Assembly (NCBI RefSeq): GCF_003855255.1
Contig: NZ_CP034072.1
Coordinates: 744,001-808,000, forward strand
DNA: 64,000 bases
Direction of reading: 5' to 3'
DNA from: Mycolicibacterium nivoides
Lineage (GTDB): Bacteria; Actinomycetota; Actinomycetes; Mycobacteriales; Mycobacteriaceae
In this document: positions 50,492 through 58,743 of the stretch, piece by piece
Numbering within the stretch: the first letter of the stretch is position 1
Layout of the letters: each line of letters starts with the position of its first letter
Made by a program: the position numbers and the translations under genes
The notes under the pieces: model-generated
What the model was told of the DNA's origin: nothing
Databases searched by the model: none
Seen by the model: the letters and a program-made list of their open reading frames with translations, nothing else

Positions 50492-51409
50492 TCACGGTTC
50501 GAATGGCACGTGCGCCGAGATGAACTTCCCGTGGTAGGTGGTGCTGAGGTACTGCGCTATCTCCTTGCCTTCCAGGGCGTGTGCGAGTGCGGACACCCGC
50601 GCATCACCCGCCAGCCTCGCTGGTGCCACCAGGACGCGGGAGTAGGGATTGCCGGGTCCGGGCTCGATGGCCAACGCGTCTGTGGCGGGGACGAGTCCGA
50701 TGGACGACGCGGTGGTCGGGTCCAGGACCACCGCGTCGTAATTGTGATAGATGTCCTCGGCGTATTCGGTGAAGTCGATCCCGCGGATTGCCAGATGTCG
50801 TTGCGATTCCAGCACATTGGCGTCGGATACTGACAGATCGGCTACTGACAGGCCGCCGAACGGGCGGTCTAGTTTCACCAGGTCGACGGTCTGCAACAGG
50901 TACAGGCTGCGCGCGAAACCGGCCTTGGTCTCCGGTACGGCCACCTCGGCACCGTGCGGCAGACTCGTGCCGGTGATCTTGTCCGCCACCAGGTTCGAGT
51001 TGACCCAGTCCTCGGTGGGCTTGAGATCCTTCCACTTCGACGAGTACAGGGCGTATGGGGCCACGTCGACCTTGGAGACGATGCTCAGGGTGCTGTGGTC
51101 GTCGGCTTGCTGATTGCCGAGGAAGGCGGGTTGGGTCTGATAGAAGGCGAGGTCGGTCTTGCCCTCTGCCACCTGGGTATTGGCGTCGGCGGCCGCGTCC
51201 ACCAATTCCAGTCTCAGGTCACCGGCCAGATGGTTCTTCGTCACGTAATCCAACACATCGCGGTAGCCTTCGCCGCCCACCTGGATTCGCAGGACATCGC
51301 CTGAGGCGTTCTCGGGGTACGTGACCGGCACATCGTCCGAGCAGCCCGACATCGCTGCGGCGATCGATACGGCAGCGAGCACAGTTGCAACCTTGCGTAC
51401 CAATCTCAT
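50492..51409 (-). CDS. Orphan NlpA/MetQ-type substrate-binding lipoprotein
   Basis: A 305-aa receptor with a signal peptide and lipobox (AAMSGC). The mature part follows the NlpA/MetQ family (LRIQVGGEGYRDVLDYV, LVDAAADANTQVAEGKTDLAFYQTQPAFL, VAPYALYSSKWKDL), whose members bind methionine or related compounds. No MetN or MetI is encoded nearby, so it either borrows another ABC motor, for example the Ssu cassette in the same operon, or serves as a sensor. Confidence 0.85.
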   Translation of the reverse strand: MRLVRKVATVLAAVSIAAAMSGCSDDVPVTYPENASGDVLRIQVGGEGYRDVLDYVTKNHLAGDLRLELVDAAADANTQVAEGKTDLAFYQTQPAFLGNQQADDHSTLSIVSKVDVAPYALYSSKWKDLKPTEDWVNSNLVADKITGTSLPHGAEVAVPETKAGFARSLYLLQTVDLVKLDRPFGGLSVADLSVSDANVLESQRHLAIRGIDFTEYAEDIYHNYDAVVLDPTTASSIGLVPATDALAIEPGPGNPYSRVLVAPARLAGDARVSALAHALEGKEIAQYLSTTYHGKFISAHVPFEP

Positions 51410-51417
51410 TGAACCTC

Positions 51418-52947
51418 CTACAACACCTGGTAGAAGAACGACGCCAGCTTCGGTCCGCTACCGTTGTCGAATCGGACGGTGACCTTCCATCGCCCCGGCG
51501 CGGGCACGATGAGTCCGGCGCTCCGCCACGTCACTGCGTCACCGGTGGTCCGGTCCTGCGAGAGTTCCACCGGCAGTCGTGCGACATTGGCCTGGGCTGA
51601 GGACAATTCGAGACCGACCCCGGCGTCGGGCGAACCGTCAGGGTCGCGGACCGTGACGACCTGGCTGCCGCGCCGGACCGTGTCGATATCGACGTCGAGC
51701 ACGTCGGGTCCGCCGAAATCCAGTCGAATGGCCACGTTCGTGGTGTAACTGGCGCGAGCCGGCGTCAGTGACGACAGCGACGATGTCACCCCGACGATCA
51801 ACAGGGCCAGCACGGTCTCGACGAGCACGGCCCGGCTCGGAATATGCGTGCGCGCAGCGCGGTAGACGACGTACCCGGCGACGACCGTGGCCGCCACCAG
51901 GCTGATCTTCACCAGGAGCGTGACTCCGTATGCCGTGGTGGTCAATGCGGCGAGCGGGCGGATCTGCAGCACCGCCAGGACCACGCCCGCGGCGCCCGCC
52001 AACCCCACATGCGCGACAGCGACCCGGTGCCAGCGCTGCGGAACGGACCTGTGCACCAGGGCGATCAGGGTCATCCCGCCCAACCACACGGCGACCGCGT
52101 AGATGTGGACGAAGGTGGCCACGAACGGGCAGACGGATGAGCCGCCGTGCCCTCCCAAGGTGACCGCGGCAATCGCGGCTGCGGCCTGTACGAGCCCGAG
52201 GACGGCCGGACGGGGCAACGCCGCCAGGCTGAGGACTACGGCGACCAGCAGGGCGGCCCCGAACGGCGTGCGAGCGATCGTTGTCGCCGCCTCCCACGAG
52301 ATGTCGGCGACGGACCCGGACTGCTCGACGGCCAGTACAAAGAACCTGCTGAGCAAGCCCAGAATCAGCAGGGCCGCGCCGATCCGGTAGACGATCGGGA
52401 ACCGGTGTGTTCCCAGGATGTCCGGCCACGCCCAGCGGGCAGCCAACAGCACGCCTGCCGATCCGATCGTGCCCAGGTACACCACGACCTTGACCGGAAG
52501 GAGCACTGTCCGGTCCACTGCCGACGCACTACCGACCTGCGACCACTGTCCCTGCTCGGTGACCGAGCCGACCGTGAATCGTATCGAGAGGGACACGACA
52601 TGGGTGTCCGCGGAGACTACCCGGGCGGTCGCCAGATAGGCCCCGTCGGGCAGCTTCTCGTTCAGCGGCAACACGATCCGTTGTCGTCCGGCCTCCAGGT
52701 GTTGACCCGCCAGTGGGTACCGGGTGCCGTCGACGTCGATCAACTGGGCCGACCCGTCGACAAGCGTGACGGGCTCGTCGAGATCGAAGGTCAACACCGC
52801 GGGGGAGGTCTCCAGGCGTGTGCCGTCGGCCGGCGCGCTGGATACGACGGTGGCGTGAGCGACGGCTGGGGCCGCCGTCCACAGCAGGCCTGCGGCTGCG
52901 GCGGCGATCATCATGAGCCCCCACAGCGCGACGCGTGTTCGCGGCAC
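51418..52947 (-). CDS. CopC-CopD fusion copper protein
   Basis: A 509-aa protein. A signal peptide ends at AVAHA, placing His at the mature N-terminus as in CopC. A CopC domain follows (VSSAPADGTRLETSPAVLTFDLDEPV, VSADTHVVSLSIRFTV), then about eight helices of CopD (including GGHGGSSVCPFVATFVHIYAVAVWLGGM, with the CopD His), then a C-terminal beta domain. CopC binds Cu and CopD imports or transfers it. GTG 52947 follows AGGGG four bases after the ycnI-like stop. Its place within a sulfonate operon is unusual. Confidence 0.88.
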   Translation of the reverse strand: MPRTRVALWGLMMIAAAAAGLLWTAAPAVAHATVVSSAPADGTRLETSPAVLTFDLDEPVTLVDGSAQLIDVDGTRYPLAGQHLEAGRQRIVLPLNEKLPDGAYLATARVVSADTHVVSLSIRFTVGSVTEQGQWSQVGSASAVDRTVLLPVKVVVYLGTIGSAGVLLAARWAWPDILGTHRFPIVYRIGAALLILGLLSRFFVLAVEQSGSVADISWEAATTIARTPFGAALLVAVVLSLAALPRPAVLGLVQAAAAIAAVTLGGHGGSSVCPFVATFVHIYAVAVWLGGMTLIALVHRSVPQRWHRVAVAHVGLAGAAGVVLAVLQIRPLAALTTTAYGVTLLVKISLVAATVVAGYVVYRAARTHIPSRAVLVETVLALLIVGVTSSLSSLTPARASYTTNVAIRLDFGGPDVLDVDIDTVRRGSQVVTVRDPDGSPDAGVGLELSSAQANVARLPVELSQDRTTGDAVTWRSAGLIVPAPGRWKVTVRFDNGSGPKLASFFYQVL

Positions 52948-52951
52948 ACCC

Positions 52952-53638
52952 CTAGGACCTGCGCCGCAGCGTGACTGCCAAGGCGGCAGAACTGCCGAGT
53001 GCGAGCAACAGCGCGACGACGGAGGTCGCGCGCCATAGCCACGACTCGCCACCCGGCGATCCGGCTGGTACCAGCGTGGGTGCGCCGTGGCCGTCATGCG
53101 TGTGGCCCGCCTCCGCCGCTCCCAAGGTCACGACCGGTGCCGGATGTTCGGGTTCGCTGTCCTTGTCGACGGCGATCTCGTTCCACGACACCACCGAACC
53201 GTCGCTGTAGGACTGATCCGAAAGGAGCGGGACGGTTTCCGCGTTCTCGGGCCACGGACCCGCGGAGAACGCGAACTCACCGTACTCCGTGGGTTTGATC
53301 CCGCCGGCCTTGTCGATCGCGCGCCAGGTGATCCGGGACACCCGTTGGCCGTCGCCGGTTGGCTCGGTCTCCACATTCGCCGTCCACCCGGGAATCGGCA
53401 ACGTGCGGGCCGAGGTCAGCTCGATGTTGTCGGGCACGGTCACGGTCACGCCGATCGTGGATGCCTGCTCGGATTCGGTCGGCACGATGAGCCGCACGAT
53501 TCCGTAGCCGCCCCGCGGAGGTTGCTGTCCTTCGTCCACCCGGACATGGGCGGCCGCTGGTGCCGCCGTGACGATCATGCCTGTTACCACGGCAGTGGTA
53601 ACACCAAACATGCGAAGGGGTTTCGAGGTTGTGGTCAT
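52952..53638 (-). CDS. YcnI-like (DUF1775) copper-binding protein
   Basis: A 228-aa exported protein: signal peptide, mature start AHVRVDEGQQPPRGG with the Cu-binding His, beta-sandwich DUF1775 domain with two conserved Trp regions (GWTANVETEP, RITWRAI), a His-rich stretch (GHTHDGHG) and a C-terminal transmembrane helix before RRRS. It is a copper chaperone outside the membrane. ATG 53638 lies six bases after the monooxygenase stop, so it is in the same transcript. Confidence 0.88.
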   Translation of the reverse strand: MTTTSKPLRMFGVTTAVVTGMIVTAAPAAAHVRVDEGQQPPRGGYGIVRLIVPTESEQASTIGVTVTVPDNIELTSARTLPIPGWTANVETEPTGDGQRVSRITWRAIDKAGGIKPTEYGEFAFSAGPWPENAETVPLLSDQSYSDGSVVSWNEIAVDKDSEPEHPAPVVTLGAAEAGHTHDGHGAPTLVPAGSPGGESWLWRATSVVALLLALGSSAALAVTLRRRS

Positions 53639-53644
53639 GGCGAT

Positions 53645-54742
53645 CTAGTCCCAGTTCTCGGCGATCAGGCGATAGGACGCGCGGCGGACGTCAGGGGCGT
53701 AGACGATGGTGCTCACCAGAAGCTCGTCGGCGGACACGCTGCCGGTCAGGGCGCGCAGCTTGTCGACCACGAATCCCGGGGAACCGGCGAAACTCAGCGC
53801 GCGGGAGTCGGCGAACTTCTGGCTGTCCGGTTCGATGAACCCGCCGTCGGTGACCGGTTCGGACGGCAGATAGGTTCCACGGGCCCGCAGACTGGCCAGT
53901 GTCCGCAGGTACGTTTCCTCCAAACGCCTTCCCAACTCATCGGTTTCAGCCGCGATGGCGTGTGCGGATACGCCGACGTAGGGGGAGTCCAGCCGCTTGG
54001 AGGGCTGGAAATCGTCCCGGTATCGCTGCACCGTGCCGACGATGTCGTTCTTGACGCTGTGCGCATTGACATAGAGCGGAAGACCGTACTTCGCAGCAAT
54101 GGTCGCACTCCAGCCTGATTCACCGCCGAACACGGCGAGCCCGAGATCCTCCTGATAACCGGGGGAGACCCGGTACTCCTCGCCACCGACCACTGCGACC
54201 GGGCGCTCAAGGTAGTTGAGGATCTCGCGGATGCGCGACTCATCGTCAGGCACCGTGAGTGGAGCGTTGGACAGATATCCGAGCAACTCGAACAGGAAGT
54301 CACTGCCGTTGGCCGCCACAGCGACATCGCCGTCCTGGCTCCCCGGGTGCGCCGTGACCGCCGTCAGGATCTCGCTGATCTCCCGGTAGGGTGCCGACTT
54401 GCCGTAGCCCTGCTTGGAACGGCCGAGTCCGAGCACCACACGGCCCGGTGCCACCGCCGCCAGCGAACCGAACTCCTCGGCAATTTCCAGGCTGGTGTGA
54501 AACGGCAGCACTGTCGCTGCCGAACCCAGCTTGATCCGGTTGGTGGCCTGGATGACAAGGGCGATCAGGATCGCCGGTGCCGACGAGGCTCGGCCCTGGT
54601 CCAGGTGATGTTCGGCGAACCAGTACGAGGCATACCCGAGATCTTCCGCCTCGCGGGCGAGTTCGACGCTGCTGCGGATCGCGCAGCCGCTGCTCGTCCC
54701 TCTCGGGACAGGCACCTGATCGAGTACCGATAGCTGTGTCAT
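53645..54742 (-). CDS. LLM-class flavin-dependent monooxygenase (MsnO8-like branch)
   Basis: A 365-aa luciferase-like enzyme: LSVLDQVPVPRG, GYASYWFAEHHLDQGRASSAPAILI, RVVLGLGRSKQG, AFGGSPG-type FAGSPGFVVDKLR. The N-terminal pattern is that of LLM enzymes starting with LSVLD. Its substrate is unknown; it directly follows an Ssu-type importer. ATG 54742 is 11 bp after the permease stop. One Cys and no internal Met. Confidence 0.85.
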   Translation of the reverse strand: MTQLSVLDQVPVPRGTSSGCAIRSSVELAREAEDLGYASYWFAEHHLDQGRASSAPAILIALVIQATNRIKLGSAATVLPFHTSLEIAEEFGSLAAVAPGRVVLGLGRSKQGYGKSAPYREISEILTAVTAHPGSQDGDVAVAANGSDFLFELLGYLSNAPLTVPDDESRIREILNYLERPVAVVGGEEYRVSPGYQEDLGLAVFGGESGWSATIAAKYGLPLYVNAHSVKNDIVGTVQRYRDDFQPSKRLDSPYVGVSAHAIAAETDELGRRLEETYLRTLASLRARGTYLPSEPVTDGGFIEPDSQKFADSRALSFAGSPGFVVDKLRALTGSVSADELLVSTIVYAPDVRRASYRLIAENWD

Positions 54743-54753
54743 GTGCCGCCCGT

Positions 54754-55626
54754 CTACTTGTTGGTAAGGCCGAGTTGCCAGGCAGTCAAGCGCTTTTCGA
54801 CCCCAGCGAGCAGGAGGTTGAGAGTGACACCGATGATGCCGAGCACCACGATTCCCGAATACATGGCCGCGATTTGATAACTCTCCTGGCTGGAGCGGAT
54901 GTAGATGCCGATTCCTTCTGTGGCACCGAGGTATTCGGCTGCCACCAAGGCGGTAAAGGCGTAGGACGCCGCGAGCCGCACCCCCGGGAAGATGTTCGGG
55001 ACGGAGGCCGGCAGTACCACCCGGGTGAAGATGTAAGCGCGTCCGGCCCCGAGCGTGCGCGCCGCGTTGAGCAGAATCTTCTCGACTCCCTTGACCGCAT
55101 TCACGGTGCTGATGAAGACCGGCCAGAACGCCGCCCACGTGACGATTGCCACCTTGGACTGTTCACCGATACCGAAGAACAGCAGGAACACCGGGAACAA
55201 CGCCAGGATCGACAGGCTGCGAAAGAACAGCAGCACCGGGTCGAATGCCTTCTCCAGCACTCGGACCGAGCCCACCAGGATGCCGAGAACCACGCCGAGT
55301 CCTGTCCCGATCAGGAAGCCCGACAGGCCCCGGCGCAAGCTGGGCCATACCTGTTGACGCAGATCGCCCCCGGCTGCCAGTCCGTCGGCGAGCTTGCTCA
55401 GCACGGTCTGCGGCGGTGTCAGGAACTTCGGGTCGAGCACCCCGGTGGCGGTTGCCGACCACCAGGCGAACACCACCAGCGTGACGCCGACAGCCCCGTA
55501 GAGATATTTGTCGTACTTGGCCAGCCGTGCCCGCCACAGGGGAGTTCGCGGGGACGCGCCGGGGGCAGGCTCGACGGCCGGACTCGGCTGTACGGCTGTG
55601 GGCGTAGCCGCTTCAGTTGTTACCAA
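54754..55626 (-). CDS. ssuC: ABC importer permease, SsuC type (system 2)
   Basis: A 290-aa permease with six helices and the EAA loop LNAARTLGAGRAYIFTRVVLPASVPNIFPGVRLA (quoted here as RTLGAGRAYIFTRVVLPA). TTG 55626 is chosen because GGAGG lies six bases upstream inside the ATPase gene and no ATG or GTG fits, the same layout as system 1. Closely related to 44677-45516. Confidence 0.87.
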   Translation of the reverse strand: MVTTEAATPTAVQPSPAVEPAPGASPRTPLWRARLAKYDKYLYGAVGVTLVVFAWWSATATGVLDPKFLTPPQTVLSKLADGLAAGGDLRQQVWPSLRRGLSGFLIGTGLGVVLGILVGSVRVLEKAFDPVLLFFRSLSILALFPVFLLFFGIGEQSKVAIVTWAAFWPVFISTVNAVKGVEKILLNAARTLGAGRAYIFTRVVLPASVPNIFPGVRLAASYAFTALVAAEYLGATEGIGIYIRSSQESYQIAAMYSGIVVLGIIGVTLNLLLAGVEKRLTAWQLGLTNK

Positions 55627-56455
55627 CTTCGACCTCCTCCTTGAGGATCTGGGCCACCTGACCACGGATACGGCCGAATTCCGCGCTGGCGCGCGAATCG
55701 TCGTCGCGTGGTCTCGGCAGGCTCACGTCGATGAGGTCTTTGACCGAACCCGGCCGTTTCGTCATCACCGCGATCCGGTCCGACAGAAAGATCGCTTCGT
55801 CGATGGAGTGGGTGACGAACAGGATCGTCTTCTTGCGCGCACCCGACTCCCAGATCCGCAACAGTTCGTTTTGAAGGAACTCTCTGGTCTGGGCGTCCAA
55901 CGCGGCAAACGGTTCGTCGAGGACCAGGACCTCGGGGTCGTAGGCCAACGATCGCGCGATCGCGACCCGTTGACGCATACCACCGGAGAGGCGATGGGGG
56001 AGGTGGTGCGCGAAGTTCTCCAGGCCAACGGTTTTGAGGATCCGCTGCGATGTCTGGTGGCGTTCGTCCGATGGGATGGACCGCACCTTCAGCCCGACTT
56101 CGACGTTCTTCTGTACCGACAACCACGGGAACAGGGCGTAGCTCTGAAAAACCACCCCGACGTTCTTGCTCACCCCGCGTACGGGTGAGCCGTCCAGCAG
56201 TAGCTCACCTCCGTCGTAACTCTCCAGGCCGGCCAAGATGTTGAGGAAAGTCGACTTGCCACACCCGCTGGGACCGAGCAATGCCAGGAATTCACCCTCA
56301 TGGATGTCGAGGTCGAAGGTTCGCAGTACCTCGGTCACGGTCGGCGCGTCTTTGACGCCTTTGCCGACGTGCGGGAACTCCTTGCGCAGGCCTCGGGCGC
56401 GGATCTTGACGCCGGCGGTGTCGGCGGGAGATTCGGCAATGCTTGCCTGGGTCAT
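55613..56455 (-). CDS. ssuB: ABC importer ATPase, SsuB/TauB type (system 2)
   Basis: A 280-aa ATPase: GPSGCGKST, VVFQSYALFPWLS, LSGGMRQR, VLVLDEPFAALD, THSIDEA. It starts one base after the receptor stop and overlaps the permease start by 14 bp. It is a paralogue of 45497-46324. Confidence 0.92.
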   Translation of the reverse strand: MTQASIAESPADTAGVKIRARGLRKEFPHVGKGVKDAPTVTEVLRTFDLDIHEGEFLALLGPSGCGKSTFLNILAGLESYDGGELLLDGSPVRGVSKNVGVVFQSYALFPWLSVQKNVEVGLKVRSIPSDERHQTSQRILKTVGLENFAHHLPHRLSGGMRQRVAIARSLAYDPEVLVLDEPFAALDAQTREFLQNELLRIWESGARKKTILFVTHSIDEAIFLSDRIAVMTKRPGSVKDLIDVSLPRPRDDDSRASAEFGRIRGQVAQILKEEVEVGNN

Positions 56456-56456
56456 G

Positions 56457-57566
56457 TCAGATCTCCCCGTCGGTCAGGATCTCGGTGTTGTCGGCCTGGG
56501 AATCGATCAGGGCGGGAGATTTTGCGTACGGGTTGAATTCGTTGGTGGCGATGTCTTCCGGCTTGAGCTTGGATTCTTCGGGAGTGAGGGTTCCGACGCG
56601 TTCGGCCAGGCCCCACCAGAAGCCGGTCTGTTCCTTGTCGAGGATCAGATTGTTCGCGTAGTAGTACTTGGTGATCTGCTCCTTGGGCAGACCGGTGAGC
56701 TTGGCGACGATGTCGCGGTACTCCTCAGGATGGGCGTTGCCCCAGTTGGCCACCTTGGCCAGAATCCCGATGAACTCGCGGGTCTGCTCGGGATATTTGC
56801 GGATGAACTTGCCACTGGCACTGATCGGAGCCAGCCCGCCGTCGTTTCCGGAATTGTTGAAGTCGGAGAACGCCACCTTGACGTCGGGATCGGTGCGCAG
56901 CACGCCGTTGAGCGGCGGATGGATCACCGCAAGGTCGACGCCGCCCTGCTGAAGTGACTGCGGCAGAAGGCTTTCGGACTGGGTCAGAAACTTGACCTTG
57001 TCTATGTCCACCCCGTTCTTGACGAGGTAGTCCTTGAGGATGAACTCGGCGCAGCCCTTGAGCGACGCCAGCCCGACCGTTTTCCCTTCCAACTGCTTGA
57101 GGTTGGTCTCGTCGAGATCGGAGTCCTTGCGTACGAAGTACTCCATGTGCGGCCCGTCCTTGGTCGTGTAGGTGCGCGAGGCGATGACCTTCAGGTCGAC
57201 CCCGGCCGCCACGGCCGACAACGAGCGGTTGAACATGAACGACGCGAACGTGATGTCACCCGTCCCGAGCAGGGCGGGCAGCTGGCCGGAATCCACCGCA
57301 CCCACATACTCGGGACGGATGCTGGCTTTGTCCCACAGACCGAATTCGTCGGCGATCTTCACCAGCGACGGCGCCTTGGGATCTTCGGACCACTTGAAAT
57401 GGACCGGGTTGCTGGGGTCGGCGGGAACAACCTTGTCATCCTGCGCCAGGTCGGAGGAACCGCCCGATGAACACCCGGCGAACGCGGTCGCCGCGAATGC
57501 CACCGCGATGAGGGTGACGGCGCCGCGGCGGAATCGACTGGGTATCTTGCTCCGCGAATCGAGCAT
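56457..57566 (-). CDS. ssuA: ABC importer substrate-binding lipoprotein, SsuA/TauA type (system 2)
   Basis: A 369-aa receptor. ATG 57566 follows GGGAAGG by six bases; the signal peptide ends FAGC. The mature part resembles system 1 (LVKIADEFGLWDKASIRPEYVG, GKTVGLASLKGCAEFILKDYL, LKPEDIATNEFNPYAKS). It is the first gene of a ten-member operon (57566 to 48048) that also encodes monooxygenases, copper proteins and a MetQ-like receptor. It is transcribed from promoter D. Confidence 0.9.
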   Translation of the reverse strand: MLDSRSKIPSRFRRGAVTLIAVAFAATAFAGCSSGGSSDLAQDDKVVPADPSNPVHFKWSEDPKAPSLVKIADEFGLWDKASIRPEYVGAVDSGQLPALLGTGDITFASFMFNRSLSAVAAGVDLKVIASRTYTTKDGPHMEYFVRKDSDLDETNLKQLEGKTVGLASLKGCAEFILKDYLVKNGVDIDKVKFLTQSESLLPQSLQQGGVDLAVIHPPLNGVLRTDPDVKVAFSDFNNSGNDGGLAPISASGKFIRKYPEQTREFIGILAKVANWGNAHPEEYRDIVAKLTGLPKEQITKYYYANNLILDKEQTGFWWGLAERVGTLTPEESKLKPEDIATNEFNPYAKSPALIDSQADNTEILTDGEI

Positions 57567-57603
57567 GAGGTACCTTCCCTGGGCTGACGGATTGCGTTGG
57601 TTC

Positions 57604-57651
57604 ATGGTCAAGCGGATAACGCTGCGCGACAAGGAATATCGGCTACCAGAA
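57604..57651 (-). promoter_or_regulatory. Island promoter D (second ssu operon)
   Basis: Minus strand: TTCTGGTAGC (57642-57651), 9 bp, TTGTCG (57627-57632), 17 bp, GACCAT (57604-57609). The predicted transcript has a leader of about 30 bases carrying the ssuA ribosome site. Confidence 0.65.
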
Positions 57652-57711
57652 CGGTTAAGCTCAGCTACATCGGGGATGGCACACGGTGGGGCCGTGCGCA
57701 AGCCTGGTGGG

Positions 57712-58719
57712 TCAGACCGACGCGGCGGCGGGCGTGCTGGAATCGGCCCCGAGCTTGGCGAGTGCCGCCGCGGCATCCAGGGAACGCACTGGGCGGCCGA
57801 CCCTGGCGTGTTCGGCGGTGACGCGTTGGATCAGCTCGTTTACCGGTGCCTGCCGACCGTGAAGGCGGGCCTGCAAGACGATTTCGCCGTTGAACCAGTC
57901 CGTTTCGACCTGGCTGTGCCCGCGGGCCACACTCTGCCAGGTGGAGCTGAAGTAGTCGTCGTGAACCCGGCCCTGCAGCAGATCGCCACGACGTTGCGCG
58001 TCCTGTTCGGCGGTCACGAAAGGGATCCGGGCCGCTGTGAGGACCTGTTCGGCCTCGTTACGTGCGCGCGCGACCAGTTCGTCGGCCTGGGGGCCGGGAC
58101 AGTACACGGCAGCCACACCGTTGCCGAGATTCGCGATGAGCTTGCGGTGCTTCCACGCCATCACATCGTCGCGGACCCGGGAATGGAAGCCGGCGGCACG
58201 CAGGGTGGCCGCAACGAGGTCCGCCTGCTGGTCGTGCCCTCTCGGGTAGGCGCCCAGGTCGAGAATTCCCGCCACCGGATAGCTCTGTTGCACAACTACT
58301 CCCGGTTCCAGATGGGCGGCCGGGAGCATCACGGTGATGCCGTACACGTGAGCGAACCTCCGCAGCACCGCAGCCTCGTTGGCCACTCCGTTCTGGGCAA
58401 CGAACACCCGCGTGGCCGCGGGCGCGTGGGCGCTGAGATCCTCCAGGGCCGCAGCGGTCTGGTGGCTCTTGACGGCCAGAATCACCACCGGGTCGTCGGA
58501 CCAGTCGACCTGGCCGGCGTGGGCCGCGACCGACAGGTCCACGGCATCGGCGCCGGCCTGCGTCACCAGTGTGAGACCGCCGGCGCGGATCGCTTCGAGG
58601 TGCGCACCGCGGGCCACTGCGGTCACCTCGAATCCGGCCAGCCGTAGCCGGGCGGCGATCACGCCGCCGATGGCCCCTACGCCGTACACCACCACCGGGC
58701 GGGTCAGAGGTGTCGCCAT
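57712..58719 (-). CDS. Ketopantoate reductase-like (ApbA/PanE family) dehydrogenase
   Basis: A 335-aa NADP-dependent reductase with N-terminal GVGAIGGVIAARLRLAG, the Lys in LAVKSHQT, QNGVANE, and the C-terminal domain with KLIANLGNGVAA. The family reduces 2-keto acids such as ketopantoate. Being the last gene of a sulfonate operon rather than next to pantothenate genes, it may act on another keto acid or aldehyde product. The ATG at 58719 is 24 bp after the SsuD-like stop. Confidence 0.85.
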   Translation of the reverse strand: MATPLTRPVVVYGVGAIGGVIAARLRLAGFEVTAVARGAHLEAIRAGGLTLVTQAGADAVDLSVAAHAGQVDWSDDPVVILAVKSHQTAAALEDLSAHAPAATRVFVAQNGVANEAAVLRRFAHVYGITVMLPAAHLEPGVVVQQSYPVAGILDLGAYPRGHDQQADLVAATLRAAGFHSRVRDDVMAWKHRKLIANLGNGVAAVYCPGPQADELVARARNEAEQVLTAARIPFVTAEQDAQRRGDLLQGRVHDDYFSSTWQSVARGHSQVETDWFNGEIVLQARLHGRQAPVNELIQRVTAEHARVGRPVRSLDAAAALAKLGADSSTPAAASV

Positions 58720-58743
58720 CGGGGAGCCTCGATTCTGGGTTGC

